Below are positions 1 to 6,827 of a stretch of DNA of 7,402 nucleotides, piece by piece. Each line of letters starts with the position of its first letter. Position 1 is the stretch's first letter. The stretch comes from Bacteroidales bacterium (GTDB lineage Bacteria; Bacteroidota; Bacteroidia; Bacteroidales; Muribaculaceae). Location of the stretch: the NCBI GenBank assembly GCA_014800105.1, contig JAAVGQ010000055.1, forward strand, positions 1 through 7,402, given 5' to 3'. The notes beneath the pieces are model-generated. The model saw only the letters and a program-made list of their open reading frames with translations. It made no database searches and was not told the origin of the DNA. The translations under genes were made by a program, and so were the position numbers.

Positions 1-363
1 GACCATTTCAATAATATTGTCGGCATATTTGGGTACCAGGATGAGAATATTCTGCAGCAAAGCGAGCATTACCTTTATGCGATTATCAGCCGTGGGAAAT
101 GTCAGCAAATAGCAGGATAGTAGCCTTACATTAAAAATCAGTTCCTGTTCCGGAATGTCATTAAGATATAGCGGTCTCTCATAAATTGATTTAAGCATAT
201 CATCGACTCGTTCTCTCACTAAATTAAGAGTAATGTTATAAAAAGGATCGGATTGTCTTTTATTGTAGCCTTGAAAGTAAGTAAGCAACGATTCAAAATT
301 ATCATCAATATACTCTTTTTTAAGGTCGAGCCAGATTGGCTTATTGTCTAAGTGGTTCATCAT
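1..363 (-). CDS. Unrecognised protein, N-terminal 121 residues (3' end outside window)
   Basis: An open frame runs from an ATG at 361-363 to the window edge without a stop, giving 121 codons. A second ATG follows at once (358-360), so the protein begins Met-Met or Met and continues NHLDNKPIWLDLKKEY. I do not recognise the family. The visible part is hydrophilic and charged at first, then richer in Leu, Ile and Val after about residue 75 (for example LLSCYLLTFP and LALLQNILILVP). It looks mainly helical, but no segment is a convincing signal peptide or membrane helix. Codon use looks genuine, with no stops and ordinary amino-acid composition. GC is about 36% by hand count, clearly below dnaK and carB. 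No Shine-Dalgarno precedes the start, and a possible -7 box lies at 399-406. It is separated by 317 bp from the gene upstream, so it is probably its own transcription unit. The start is likely; the function is unknown. Confidence 0.75.
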   Translation of the reverse strand, partial: MMNHLDNKPIWLDLKKEYIDDNFESLLTYFQGYNKRQSDPFYNITLNLVRERVDDMLKSIYERPLYLNDIPEQELIFNVRLLSCYLLTFPTADNRIKVMLALLQNILILVPKYADNIIEMV

Positions 364-398
364 TTTGTTTAAATTATTAAGTTGAAAATTATGTTTTA

Positions 399-406
399 CA
401 AATATA
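399..406 (-). promoter_or_regulatory. Possible Bacteroidales -7 promoter box for the unrecognised gene
   Basis: The minus strand reads TATATTTG, an exact match to the known Bacteroidales -7 consensus TAnnTTTG. It lies 35 bp before the ATG at 363, which would leave a leader of about 30 nt. The -33 element is weak: the nearest TTG (432-434) is about 25 bp upstream, against the usual 19-21. The surroundings are AT-rich, so a chance match is possible. Confidence 0.35.
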
Positions 407-480
407 ATGAATTTGGAGCTAAGTACTATCTCAATTTAATACGTTTGATGTTTTAGTTTCATTCAGTATTCGTATAATGT

Positions 481-512
481 TCGCTCCACCTAAGCTCCAT
501 GAGGTGGAGCGA
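481..512. other. Perfect inverted repeat, 11 bp stem, 10 nt loop
   Basis: The arms TCGCTCCACCT (481-491) and AGGTGGAGCGA (502-512) are exact reverse complements around the loop AAGCTCCATG. Neither side has a T-run, so it does not look like a standard intrinsic terminator. It sits about 75 bp upstream of the candidate promoter box at 399-406 and about 85 bp beyond the terminator at 597-631. It could be an operator, a structured RNA element, a T-less second terminator or the remnant of a dispersed repeat; the sequence does not decide. Confidence 0.7.
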
Positions 513-596
513 TGCGTTGTCCCCATATTCCGCTTTGCTACATTCGAGGTTGCGATAAACAATCATCACCTGATGTTCTTCTATTGGTGCTAAGGT

Positions 597-631
597 AAAA
601 GCCCGGTGTGTCACCTTTTGACACACCGGGC
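597..631 (-). terminator. Rho-independent terminator of the ABM-fold gene
   Basis: The perfect 12 bp stem GCCCGGTGTGTC (601-612) / GACACACCGGGC (620-631) encloses a 7 nt loop. On the minus strand it is followed directly by TTTT (597-600). It lies 49 bp past the stop codon at 681. On the plus strand the hairpin is followed by GAAAATGTTTT, a poorer tract, so the minus-strand assignment is preferred. Confidence 0.85.
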
Positions 632-680
632 GAAAATGTTTTATAAAGTTGATGTTTTTAGCAGGGAGAGGAGGGTGGGG

Positions 681-959
681 TTAGAATGTGAATTTCTCGA
701 GGGTGAGGGTGCCGCATTTTTCGAGTTCGGGAACAAGACGGCGGAAGTGCTCTGACTCGCTGTGAGCCTTGAGACTTTCTTCGTCCTGCCAGGTCTCGAC
801 GATTTCGATGTGGTTGTCAGATGTGAGGCTGCCGAATGCTTCGTAGGTGATGCAACCTTTGTCGTGCAATGAAAGTTCCACCAGTTCAACAGCAGTGTCG
901 ATAGCTTTCTGTTTCATTGAGCTATCAGCTATTTCGAGAAAACAATTTAATCGGATCAT
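681..959 (-). CDS. ABM-superfamily (YgiN-like) putative monooxygenase, 92 aa
   Basis: This is a small single-domain protein of the dimeric alpha/beta ferredoxin-like ABM fold (antibiotic biosynthesis monooxygenase), related to E. coli YgiN quinol monooxygenase and LsrG. Features that point there are an N-terminal beta strand (MIRLNCFLEI), a helix with a Glu/Val-rich face (about 15-31), the strand CITYEAF, the family hallmark ETW (residues 55-57) followed by DEESLKAH with His66, then SEHFRRL (about 70-75) and a final strand TLTLEKFTF. The length (92) is slightly short but complete for the family. Members act on quinols or small aromatic or reactive molecules without a bound cofactor, or are non-enzymatic; the substrate cannot be read here. 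The start is the only ATG giving the complete first strand. No Shine-Dalgarno is present. The gene begins 32 bp after the dnaK terminator hairpin and ends before a strong terminator of its own. Family assignment is fairly secure, function is not. Confidence 0.85.
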   Translation of the reverse strand: MIRLNCFLEIADSSMKQKAIDTAVELVELSLHDKGCITYEAFGSLTSDNHIEIVETWQDEESLKAHSESEHFRRLVPELEKCGTLTLEKFTF

Positions 960-983
960 AATTGTAAGATTTTAAGTTGATTG

Positions 984-1031
984 AAAAGACATAACCCGAT
1001 TCATTGCTTACGGGCATGATGAATCGGGTTA
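984..1031 (-). terminator. Probable dnaK terminator hairpin
   Basis: A perfect 13 bp stem, TAACCCGATTCAT (992-1004) with ATGAATCGGGTTA (1019-1031), surrounds a 14 nt loop that may pair further. It lies 26 bp after the dnaK stop. The minus-strand tail is TGTCTTTTC, only four consecutive T and displaced from the stem, so termination may be incomplete and some dnaK transcripts could run on into the ABM-fold gene. Confidence 0.65.
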
Positions 1032-1056
1032 CGTTATTTAGATATCAAGAGTTATG

Positions 1057-2964
1057 TTATTTAACTTCCTCAAAGTCTACGTCCTGAGGACCATCGTTGT
1101 GCTGGTCGTTAGCACCGGGCTGAGGACCTGCCTGACCACCCTGAGCGTTGGCCTGAGCCTGAGCGTTGAGGATGTCCTGCTGAGCTGCACCGAAGGTTGT
1201 TTCAATTTCTTTGATTGCTGCATCGATGCCGTCGATGTCCTGAGCCTTGTGAGCTTCTTTAAGCTTGTTGAGGGCTGTTTCGATAGGAGCCTTCTTATCG
1301 GCAGGAATCTTGTCACCGAGCTCGTTGAGCTGTTTCTCAGTCTGGAAGATGATTGCGTCAGCCTGGTTGAGCTTATCAACGCGTTCCTTTTCTTTAGCGT
1401 CGGCAGCTGCGTTAGCTTCAGCCTCGTCCTTCATACGCTTGATTTCTTCCTCAGTCAAGCCGCTTGATGCTTCGATACGAATAGACTGTTCCTTACCGGT
1501 AGCTTTATCTTTGGCTGAAACGTTGAGGATACCGTTAGCGTCGATTTCGAAGGTTACTTCAATCTGAGGTATACCGCGGGGAGCGGGTGCGATTCCATCA
1601 AGGTGGAACTTACCAAGGGTCTTGTCATCCTTAGCCATGGGGCGCTCACCCTGAAGAACGTGGATTTCAACTGAGGGCTGGTTATCAGCGGCAGTAGAGA
1701 AGGTCTCGCTCTTACGGATAGGTATAGTAGAGTTAGCTTCGATAAGCTTGGTCATCACGCCACCGAGGGTTTCGATACCAACTGACAGAGGTACAACGTC
1801 AAGAAGAACTACGTCCTTGAAGTTAGAATTACCGCTGAGTGATGCGCCCTGGATAGCAGCACCTACCGCAACAACTTCGTCAGGGTTAACGCCCTTAGAG
1901 GGAGCCTTGCCGAAGAATTTCTCTACGATTGCCTGCACGGCGGGGATACGAGTTGAACCACCCACGAGGATTACTTCGTCAATATCCTTAGCTGTGAGAC
2001 AGGCATCCTTAAGAGCCTGTTCGCAAGGAACGATGGTTGCCTGGATGAGCTTGTCAGCAAGCTGCTCGAACTTAGCACGGGTAAGAGTCTTTACAAGGTG
2101 CTGAGGTATGCCGTCAACGGGCATGATGTAAGGAAGGTTAATCTCAGTTGAGGTTGTGCTTGAAAGCTCAATCTTAGCTTTTTCAGCAGCTTCCTTAAGA
2201 CGCTGGAGCGCCATTGGATCCTTGCGGAGGTCGATGTTGTGCTCAGCCATGAACTCGTCAGCAAGCCAGTTGATGATTACCTGGTCGAAGTCATCACCAC
2301 CGAGGTGGGTATCACCATTTGTTGAAAGTACTTCGAAAACACCACCACCAAGTTCAAGGATTGAGATATCGAATGTACCGCCACCGAGGTCGAATACTGC
2401 AATCTTCATATCCTTATCCTTGCGGTCGATACCGTAAGCAAGGGCTGCTGCGGTGGGTTCGTTCACGATTCGCTTAACAGTGAGACCTGCAATTTCACCG
2501 GCTTCCTTGGTAGCCTGACGCTGAGAGTCATTAAAATAAGCAGGAACGGTGATGACAGCTTCGGTTACGGGCTGTCCGAGGTAATCTTCGGCAGTCTTCT
2601 TCATCTTCTGAAGAATCATAGCTGAGATTTCCTGAGGAGTGTACTCGCGGCCGTCGATGTCAACACGGGGAGTGTTGTTAGTGCTTCTAACAACTTTATA
2701 AGGTACGCGCTCGATTTCCTTTGCAACCTGGTCATAGGTCTCACCCATGAAGCGCTTGATGGAGTAGATAGTACGTTTAGGGTTTGTGATGGCCTGACGC
2801 TTGGCAGGGTCACCTACTTTACGTTCGCCGCCGTCAACAAATGCTACTACCGAGGGGGTAGTGTTACGGCCCTCGCTGTTGGGTATTACAACAGGGTCAT
2901 TACCTTCTACAACTGCTACGCAGCTGTTGGTTGTTCCTAAGTCAATACCAATAATTTTTCCCAT
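1057..2964 (-). CDS. dnaK: Molecular chaperone DnaK (Hsp70), 635 aa
   Basis: This is a cytosolic ATP-driven chaperone that binds exposed hydrophobic peptide segments in cycles controlled by DnaJ and GrpE. All signatures are present: IDLGTTNSC (7-15, phosphate-1 loop), [12 protein letters not shown] (167-178), [11 protein letters not shown] (191-201, phosphate-2, with the Thr that DnaK autophosphorylates near 197), [13 protein letters not shown] (332-344, adenosine site), and the interdomain linker [15 protein letters not shown] (385-399). The substrate-binding beta domain spans about 400-500 and the helical lid about 503-600, followed by a Gln/Ala/Gly-rich flexible tail ending EEVK, as in bacterial DnaK. 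The extra segment at about 75-105 typical of Gram-negative DnaK is present. Length matches E. coli (638). The start [10 protein letters not shown] is standard. The gene stands alone here, without grpE or dnaJ, between two hairpins. I see no CIRCE-type inverted repeat in the 90 bp upstream, so heat control by HrcA is not supported. Confidence 0.99.
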   Translation of the reverse strand: MGKIIGIDLGTTNSCVAVVEGNDPVVIPNSEGRNTTPSVVAFVDGGERKVGDPAKRQAITNPKRTIYSIKRFMGETYDQVAKEIERVPYKVVRSTNNTPRVDIDGREYTPQEISAMILQKMKKTAEDYLGQPVTEAVITVPAYFNDSQRQATKEAGEIAGLTVKRIVNEPTAAALAYGIDRKDKDMKIAVFDLGGGTFDISILELGGGVFEVLSTNGDTHLGGDDFDQVIINWLADEFMAEHNIDLRKDPMALQRLKEAAEKAKIELSSTTSTEINLPYIMPVDGIPQHLVKTLTRAKFEQLADKLIQATIVPCEQALKDACLTAKDIDEVILVGGSTRIPAVQAIVEKFFGKAPSKGVNPDEVVAVGAAIQGASLSGNSNFKDVVLLDVVPLSVGIETLGGVMTKLIEANSTIPIRKSETFSTAADNQPSVEIHVLQGERPMAKDDKTLGKFHLDGIAPAPRGIPQIEVTFEIDANGILNVSAKDKATGKEQSIRIEASSGLTEEEIKRMKDEAEANAAADAKEKERVDKLNQADAIIFQTEKQLNELGDKIPADKKAPIETALNKLKEAHKAQDIDGIDAAIKEIETTFGAAQQDILNAQAQANAQGGQAGPQPGANDQHNDGPQDVDFEEVK

Positions 2965-3042
2965 AATAATATAGTTTTATTTGTTTATTTATAAATTTTC
3001 TTGTTTTGATTTCTAATTCACTTAATAAACAAACTTCGTGCC
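2965..3042 (-). promoter_or_regulatory. AT-rich leader and promoter region of dnaK (no clear box)
   Basis: After the upstream terminator, 78 very AT-rich bases precede the dnaK start. The minus strand holds GTTTG followed by TTAAGTGAATTAGAAATC and later AACTATATTATT before ATG. I find no exact TAnnTTTG box and no Shine-Dalgarno. Because a terminator precedes it and dnaK is a separate unit, a promoter must probably lie here, but I cannot place it. The AT-rich unstructured leader fits translation initiation in Bacteroidota. Confidence 0.4.
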
Positions 3043-3086
3043 AAAAAAGTTGAAAGCCTCGAGGTGACATTTTGTCAGTCGAGGCT
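3043..3086 (-). terminator. Rho-independent terminator after the YraN-family gene
   Basis: On the minus strand the stem AGCCTCGA / TCGAGGCT (3079-3086 with 3055-3062) extends, after a small bulge, through TGAC / GTCA around a five-base loop. After a six-base spacer comes TTTTTT (3043-3048). It begins 32 bp beyond the stop at 3119 and separates the carA-carB-yraN unit from dnaK. Confidence 0.75.
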
Positions 3087-3118
3087 CTCTGATGGGAGTA
3101 TCTATGTTGATAGCGATG

Positions 3119-3490
3119 TCAGCGTCGCGTGACTACTGAGGGGATAAAAGCGTCAGGTATATGCTCCAGACGGTAGTCATGTTCGTCTCCCACTATCGTG
3201 ATGATATCATACTGGACTTCATAGGGGATATCCTTGGCGATGACGTAGTTGTGGGCTGAGCGTACCATGTGGTTTTTCTTCTTGTTGTCAATGGCTTCGA
3301 GGGGATCATAATCCTCGCTTGAGCGGGTTTTTACCTCTACGAAAATTATGCGGTTTCCCTTGGTGGCAATGATGTCAATTTCGAGGTGACCCATGCGCCA
3401 GTTTGTTTCCACTATCGCATATCCCTGAGTGATGAGGTGCTCGACAGCGACCTTTTCACCCCAGCGTCCTACGGAATTGTGTATTGCCAT
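3119..3490 (-). CDS. YraN/UPF0102 family protein, predicted nuclease-like fold, 123 aa
   Basis: This is the complete length of a UPF0102 (YraN) protein, a widespread family with the PD-(D/E)XK (Holliday-junction-resolvase-like) fold but without a settled biochemical role. Recognisable blocks are the N-terminal GRWGEKVAVEHL (8-19), GYAIVETNWR (23-32), LEIDIIA (36-42) and FVEVKTR (50-56). E37, D39, E52 and K54 occupy the positions expected of the metal-binding and catalytic residues. C-terminal to this, a helix-forming stretch with lysines (about 68-85) and the strand YDIITIV (94-100) fit the family. One oddity is His-Leu before EID, where most members have a glycine. The start at 3490 gives the usual MAxHNxxGxxGE opening. 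The gene follows carB by 41 bp and probably shares its transcript, although a promoter-like sequence lies in the gap. No functional link to carbamoyl phosphate is implied. Confidence 0.93.
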   Translation of the reverse strand: MAIHNSVGRWGEKVAVEHLITQGYAIVETNWRMGHLEIDIIATKGNRIIFVEVKTRSSEDYDPLEAIDNKKKNHMVRSAHNYVIAKDIPYEVQYDIITIVGDEHDYRLEHIPDAFIPSVVTRR

Positions 3491-3503
3491 GCCAATGTCA
3501 GAA

Positions 3504-3536
3504 GAAATATATTCACATTATATATACTATATCAAT
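3504..3536 (-). promoter_or_regulatory. Possible promoter upstream of the YraN-family gene
   Basis: On the minus strand ATTG (3533-3536), a 21 bp spacer and TATATTTC (3504-3511) resemble the Bacteroidales TTTG / TAnnTTTG arrangement with one mismatch in each element and permitted spacing. It overlaps the carB stop and would give a leader of under 10 nt. The gap is very AT-rich, so chance similarity is a real possibility. Confidence 0.25.
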
Positions 3537-6500
3537 ACTCGTCCCATGATTTAATCTCAATGTCATCGATGCTCATCGTGGTGAACGCACTGATGAAGGC
3601 TGAGGCCAGACGTGCATTTGTGATGAGGGGAACATTGAGATCGATTGCAGCGCGGCGAATTTTATAACCGTTGCTCAACTCAGTTGATGTCAGGTTTTTG
3701 GGCACGTTAACGACAAGGTCAATCTTTTTCTCGTGGAGAAGGTCGATTGCCTGGGGGTGACGGTCGCTCTGGCTGGGCCAGTAAACCTCGATTGAAGGAA
3801 TACCATTATCGCTGAGGAAGCGGTGGGTACCACCGGTCGCGTAGATTACGAAACCATGGTTGTGCAGGCGATGGGCCGCATCAAGCATGTCAGTTTTCTG
3901 CTTGGCCGAGCCGGTGCTGAGGAGAACTGATTTGCGGGGAATGCGGTAGCCCACTGAGAGCATTGCTTTCAGGATAGCTTCATTCGTATCGTCACCAATA
4001 CAGCCCACCTCTCCGGTCGAAGACATGTCGACACCGAGGACGGGGTCAGCCCCCTGAAGGCGGCTGAAGCTGAACTGTGACGCCTTGATGCCAACGTAGT
4101 CAAGGTCGAAGGCGTTCTTGGCGGGACGTTCAACGGGTATGCCGAGCATGATGCGGGTTGCGAGGTCGATAAAGTTGATCTTGAGAACCTTTGAAACGAA
4201 GGGGAAGCTTCGTGATGCGCGCAGGTTACATTCGATTACTTTGATGTCATTGTTCTTGGCAAGGAACTGGATATTGAAGGGGCCTGAGATGTGGAGCGCA
4301 GCAGCAATCTGTGAAGATACCTTCTTGATGCGGCGCATGGTCTCAACATAGAGTTTCTGGGGCGGGAACTGGATTGTGGCATCACCTGAGTGAACGCCGG
4401 CAAATTCGATATGTTCGCTGATAGCATAAGCTTTGATTACACCATCCTGAGCTACGGCATCCATTTCGATTTCCTTGGCATACTGGATGAACTCGGTTAC
4501 AACGACGGGGTATTGCTTTGAAACGTTGGCAGCGAGCTTGAGGAAGCGTTCGAGCTCCTCAGTATTGGAGCACACGTTCATTGCAGCACCTGAGAGCACG
4601 TAGCTGGGGCGCACGAGAACGGGGAAACCAACCTCGTCAATGAAGCGGTAGATGTCGTCCATGTCAGTGAGCTCACGCCAGCGGGGCTGGTCGATACCGA
4701 GGCGGTCAAGCATCGCTGAGAATTTGTGGCGGTCCTCAGCGTTGTCAATCCACTGGGCCTGAGTACCGAGGATGTTCACTCCCTGCTCGTCGAGGCGTGT
4801 AGCGAGGTTATTGGGAATCTGGCCACCCACTGAGAGTATTGTGCCGTGTGGCTGCTCGAGTTCCAGGATATCCATCACGCGCTCGAATGTTAGCTCGTCA
4901 AAGTAGAGACGGTCACACATATCATAGTCAGTTGACACCGTCTCGGGGTTATAGTTAATCATTACTGAGCGCCATCCCTCTTTTTTGACTGTCATGAGAG
5001 CGTTGACTGAACACCAGTCGAATTCAACGGAGCTACCGATGCGATAAGCGCCTGAACCCACTACTACGATTGAACGGTGATCATGGAGGTATGTTACATC
5101 GTTTTCCGAGCCGTTGTAAGTGAGATACAGATAGTTGGTCATCGCTGGATATTCGGCCGCGAGGGTATCAATCTGTTTCACCACGGGAGTGATACCGCGG
5201 GAGATGCGGTCTTTACGAATTTCAAGGATTGCATGATGAGCATCAGCCATGTTGTCCTTGAAGATTGCACGACCTATCTGGAAATCGCTGAAGCCCTGCT
5301 GCTTGGCGGTTCTCAGAAGGGTATCTGGAAGTTCTTCAATCTTATTGTACTGAGCAATGTCGTTATTGGTGGTGATAATCTCGTGGAGGCGATATAGAAA
5401 CCACTTGTCAATCTTGGTGAGATCGTGGATTTTGTCAACAGTATAACCCTGTTGCATTGCCTGGGAGATAACGAAGATGCGCTTATCAGTTGGCTCCTTG
5501 AGGGCAGTGTCCATGTCAGTAACCTTGATGGGCTTGTTGCCTACAAAGCCGTGCATGCCCTGGCCAATCATGCGCAGACCCTTCTGGATTACTTCCTCGA
5601 AAGTGCGACCGATTGCCATTACTTCGCCGACTGATTTCATTGAAGAGCCGATTTCGCGGCGTACACCGTGGAACTTACCAAGGTCCCAGCGGGGAATCTT
5701 GCAGACGATATAGTCGAGCGCGGGTTCAAAGAATGCTGAGGTTTCCTTGGTTACTGAGTTCTTGAGGTCAAACAATCCGTAACCGAGGCCCAGTTTTGCA
5801 GCGACGAATGCGAGGGGATAGCCTGTGGCCTTTGAAGCGAGAGCTGACGAACGGCTCAGGCGTGCGTTAACCTCAATAACGCGGTAGTCCATTGACATGG
5901 GGTCGAACGCATACTGAACGTTACATTCACCCACGATTCCAACGTGACGGATAATCTTGATGGCAAGTTTGCGCAGATAGTGGTAGTCCTCGTTAGAGAG
6001 GGTTTGTGAGGGAGCTACAACGATACTCTCACCGGTGTGGATGCCGAGGGGGTCGGAGTCCTCCATGTTGCAGACGGTGATACAGTTGTCAAAGCGGTCG
6101 CGCACCACTTCATATTCTACCTCTTTCCATCCCTTGAGTGACTTTTCAACGAGCACCTGGGGAGAGAATGAGAGCGCTTTCTCAACGAGAGCAACGAGTT
6201 CCTGCTCATTGTCACAGAAACCTGAGCCGAGGCCGCCGAGAGCATAAGCAGCGCGAACGATTACCGGGTAACCGAGTTTAGCGGCAGCTGCAAGTGCGTC
6301 AGGAATTGTGTTGACTGCCTCGCTCTTGATAGTCTTGACGTCGATTTCATCAAGTTTCTTGACGAAGAGCTCGCGGTCCTCAGTGTCCATGATAGCCTGG
6401 ACAGGGGTACCGAGTACCTCCACGTTATACTTGGCAAGGATACCACTCTTGTAGAGCTCGACGCCACAGTTCAACGCAGTCTGGCCACCAAAAGCAAGCA

Positions 6501-6768
6501 GGATGCCGTCAGGCTTTTCCTTGGCTATGACTTTCTCTACGAAGTAGGGGGTGACGGGAAGGAAGTAAATCTTGTCAGCAAAACCGTCTGAGGTCTGCAC
6601 GGTCGCGATGTTGGGATTGATAAGCACCGTGGTGATGCCTTCTTCCTTCATTGCTTTAAGAGCCTGCGAACCTGAGTAGTCAAATTCACCGGCTTCACCT
6701 ATTTTCAATGCACCGCTACCCAGCAGCAGTACTTTCTTTATATTCTCGTTTTTGGTGGTTGTATTCAT
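3532..6768 (-). CDS. carB: Carbamoyl-phosphate synthase large subunit, eukaryote-like type, 1078 aa
   Basis: CarB uses two ATP, bicarbonate and ammonia channelled from CarA to make carbamoyl phosphate. The N-terminal synthetase half (about 1-400) has GEFDYSGSQA (27-36), GGQTALNCG (94-102), R132 and R172 for nucleotide, and E299/N301 in VIEVNARLSRSSALASKATG (297-316) for metal. An oligomerisation domain (about 400-553) precedes the second half, with SSVEFDWC (579-586), NPETVSTDYD (607-616), R680, R720 and E846/N848. The allosteric MGS-like domain is about 945-1078. Length is as expected (about 1073 in E. coli). Many blocks, such as INPNIATVQTS, AALGG-type ALGGLGSGF, and RPSYVLSGAAMNV, match vertebrate CPS I/CAD rather than E. 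coli as I remember those sequences. The gene starts 59 bp after the carA stop, with no Shine-Dalgarno; the gap holds only a 5 bp inverted repeat (6796-6808). It is probably co-transcribed with carA. Confidence 0.98.
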   Translation of the reverse strand: MNTTTKNENIKKVLLLGSGALKIGEAGEFDYSGSQALKAMKEEGITTVLINPNIATVQTSDGFADKIYFLPVTPYFVEKVIAKEKPDGILLAFGGQTALNCGVELYKSGILAKYNVEVLGTPVQAIMDTEDRELFVKKLDEIDVKTIKSEAVNTIPDALAAAAKLGYPVIVRAAYALGGLGSGFCDNEQELVALVEKALSFSPQVLVEKSLKGWKEVEYEVVRDRFDNCITVCNMEDSDPLGIHTGESIVVAPSQTLSNEDYHYLRKLAIKIIRHVGIVGECNVQYAFDPMSMDYRVIEVNARLSRSSALASKATGYPLAFVAAKLGLGYGLFDLKNSVTKETSAFFEPALDYIVCKIPRWDLGKFHGVRREIGSSMKSVGEVMAIGRTFEEVIQKGLRMIGQGMHGFVGNKPIKVTDMDTALKEPTDKRIFVISQAMQQGYTVDKIHDLTKIDKWFLYRLHEIITTNNDIAQYNKIEELPDTLLRTAKQQGFSDFQIGRAIFKDNMADAHHAILEIRKDRISRGITPVVKQIDTLAAEYPAMTNYLYLTYNGSENDVTYLHDHRSIVVVGSGAYRIGSSVEFDWCSVNALMTVKKEGWRSVMINYNPETVSTDYDMCDRLYFDELTFERVMDILELEQPHGTILSVGGQIPNNLATRLDEQGVNILGTQAQWIDNAEDRHKFSAMLDRLGIDQPRWRELTDMDDIYRFIDEVGFPVLVRPSYVLSGAAMNVCSNTEELERFLKLAANVSKQYPVVVTEFIQYAKEIEMDAVAQDGVIKAYAISEHIEFAGVHSGDATIQFPPQKLYVETMRRIKKVSSQIAAALHISGPFNIQFLAKNNDIKVIECNLRASRSFPFVSKVLKINFIDLATRIMLGIPVERPAKNAFDLDYVGIKASQFSFSRLQGADPVLGVDMSSTGEVGCIGDDTNEAILKAMLSVGYRIPRKSVLLSTGSAKQKTDMLDAAHRLHNHGFVIYATGGTHRFLSDNGIPSIEVYWPSQSDRHPQAIDLLHEKKIDLVVNVPKNLTSTELSNGYKIRRAAIDLNVPLITNARLASAFISAFTTMSIDDIEIKSWDEY

Positions 6769-6827
6769 TGAGGTTTCTATGAATCTATTATATTGAACTG
6801 GCTCAGTTAGATTTTGTAAAGAGCGGC

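Larger units (their letters stand above)
364..680. other. Gene-free stretch between the unknown gene and the ABM-fold gene
   Basis: This 317 bp stretch holds a strong terminator (597-631), a second perfect hairpin (481-512) and a possible promoter box (399-406). The rest shows no gene that I can support. The only sizeable open frame is a 35-codon minus-strand one (566 to 459, starting MIVYRNLECSKAEYG). It has no Shine-Dalgarno and runs through the 481-512 hairpin, so I do not call it a gene. I see no tRNA or transposon ends. Confidence 0.6.

Noticed and set aside
1054..1467. 137-codon plus-strand open frame opposite the 3' end of dnaK
   Set aside because: It is antisense to a well-conserved coding region, Leu/Val/Ser/Cys-rich as expected of complementary Hsp70 codons, and has no family resemblance or upstream signal.
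2965..3118. CIRCE/HrcA operator or other heat-shock inverted repeat upstream of dnaK
   Set aside because: The only strong inverted repeat here (3055-3086) is followed by a T-run and reads as the terminator of the preceding gene; no TTAGCACTC-type repeat is present.
3386..3667. 93-codon plus-strand open frame spanning yraN and the end of carB
   Set aside because: It lies across two real genes on the other strand and shows no recognisable protein features.
6796..6808. AACTG-n3-CAGTT inverted repeat in the carA-carB gap as an attenuator or operator
   Set aside because: A 5 bp stem with no T-run is easily found by chance and too weak to support a regulatory role.
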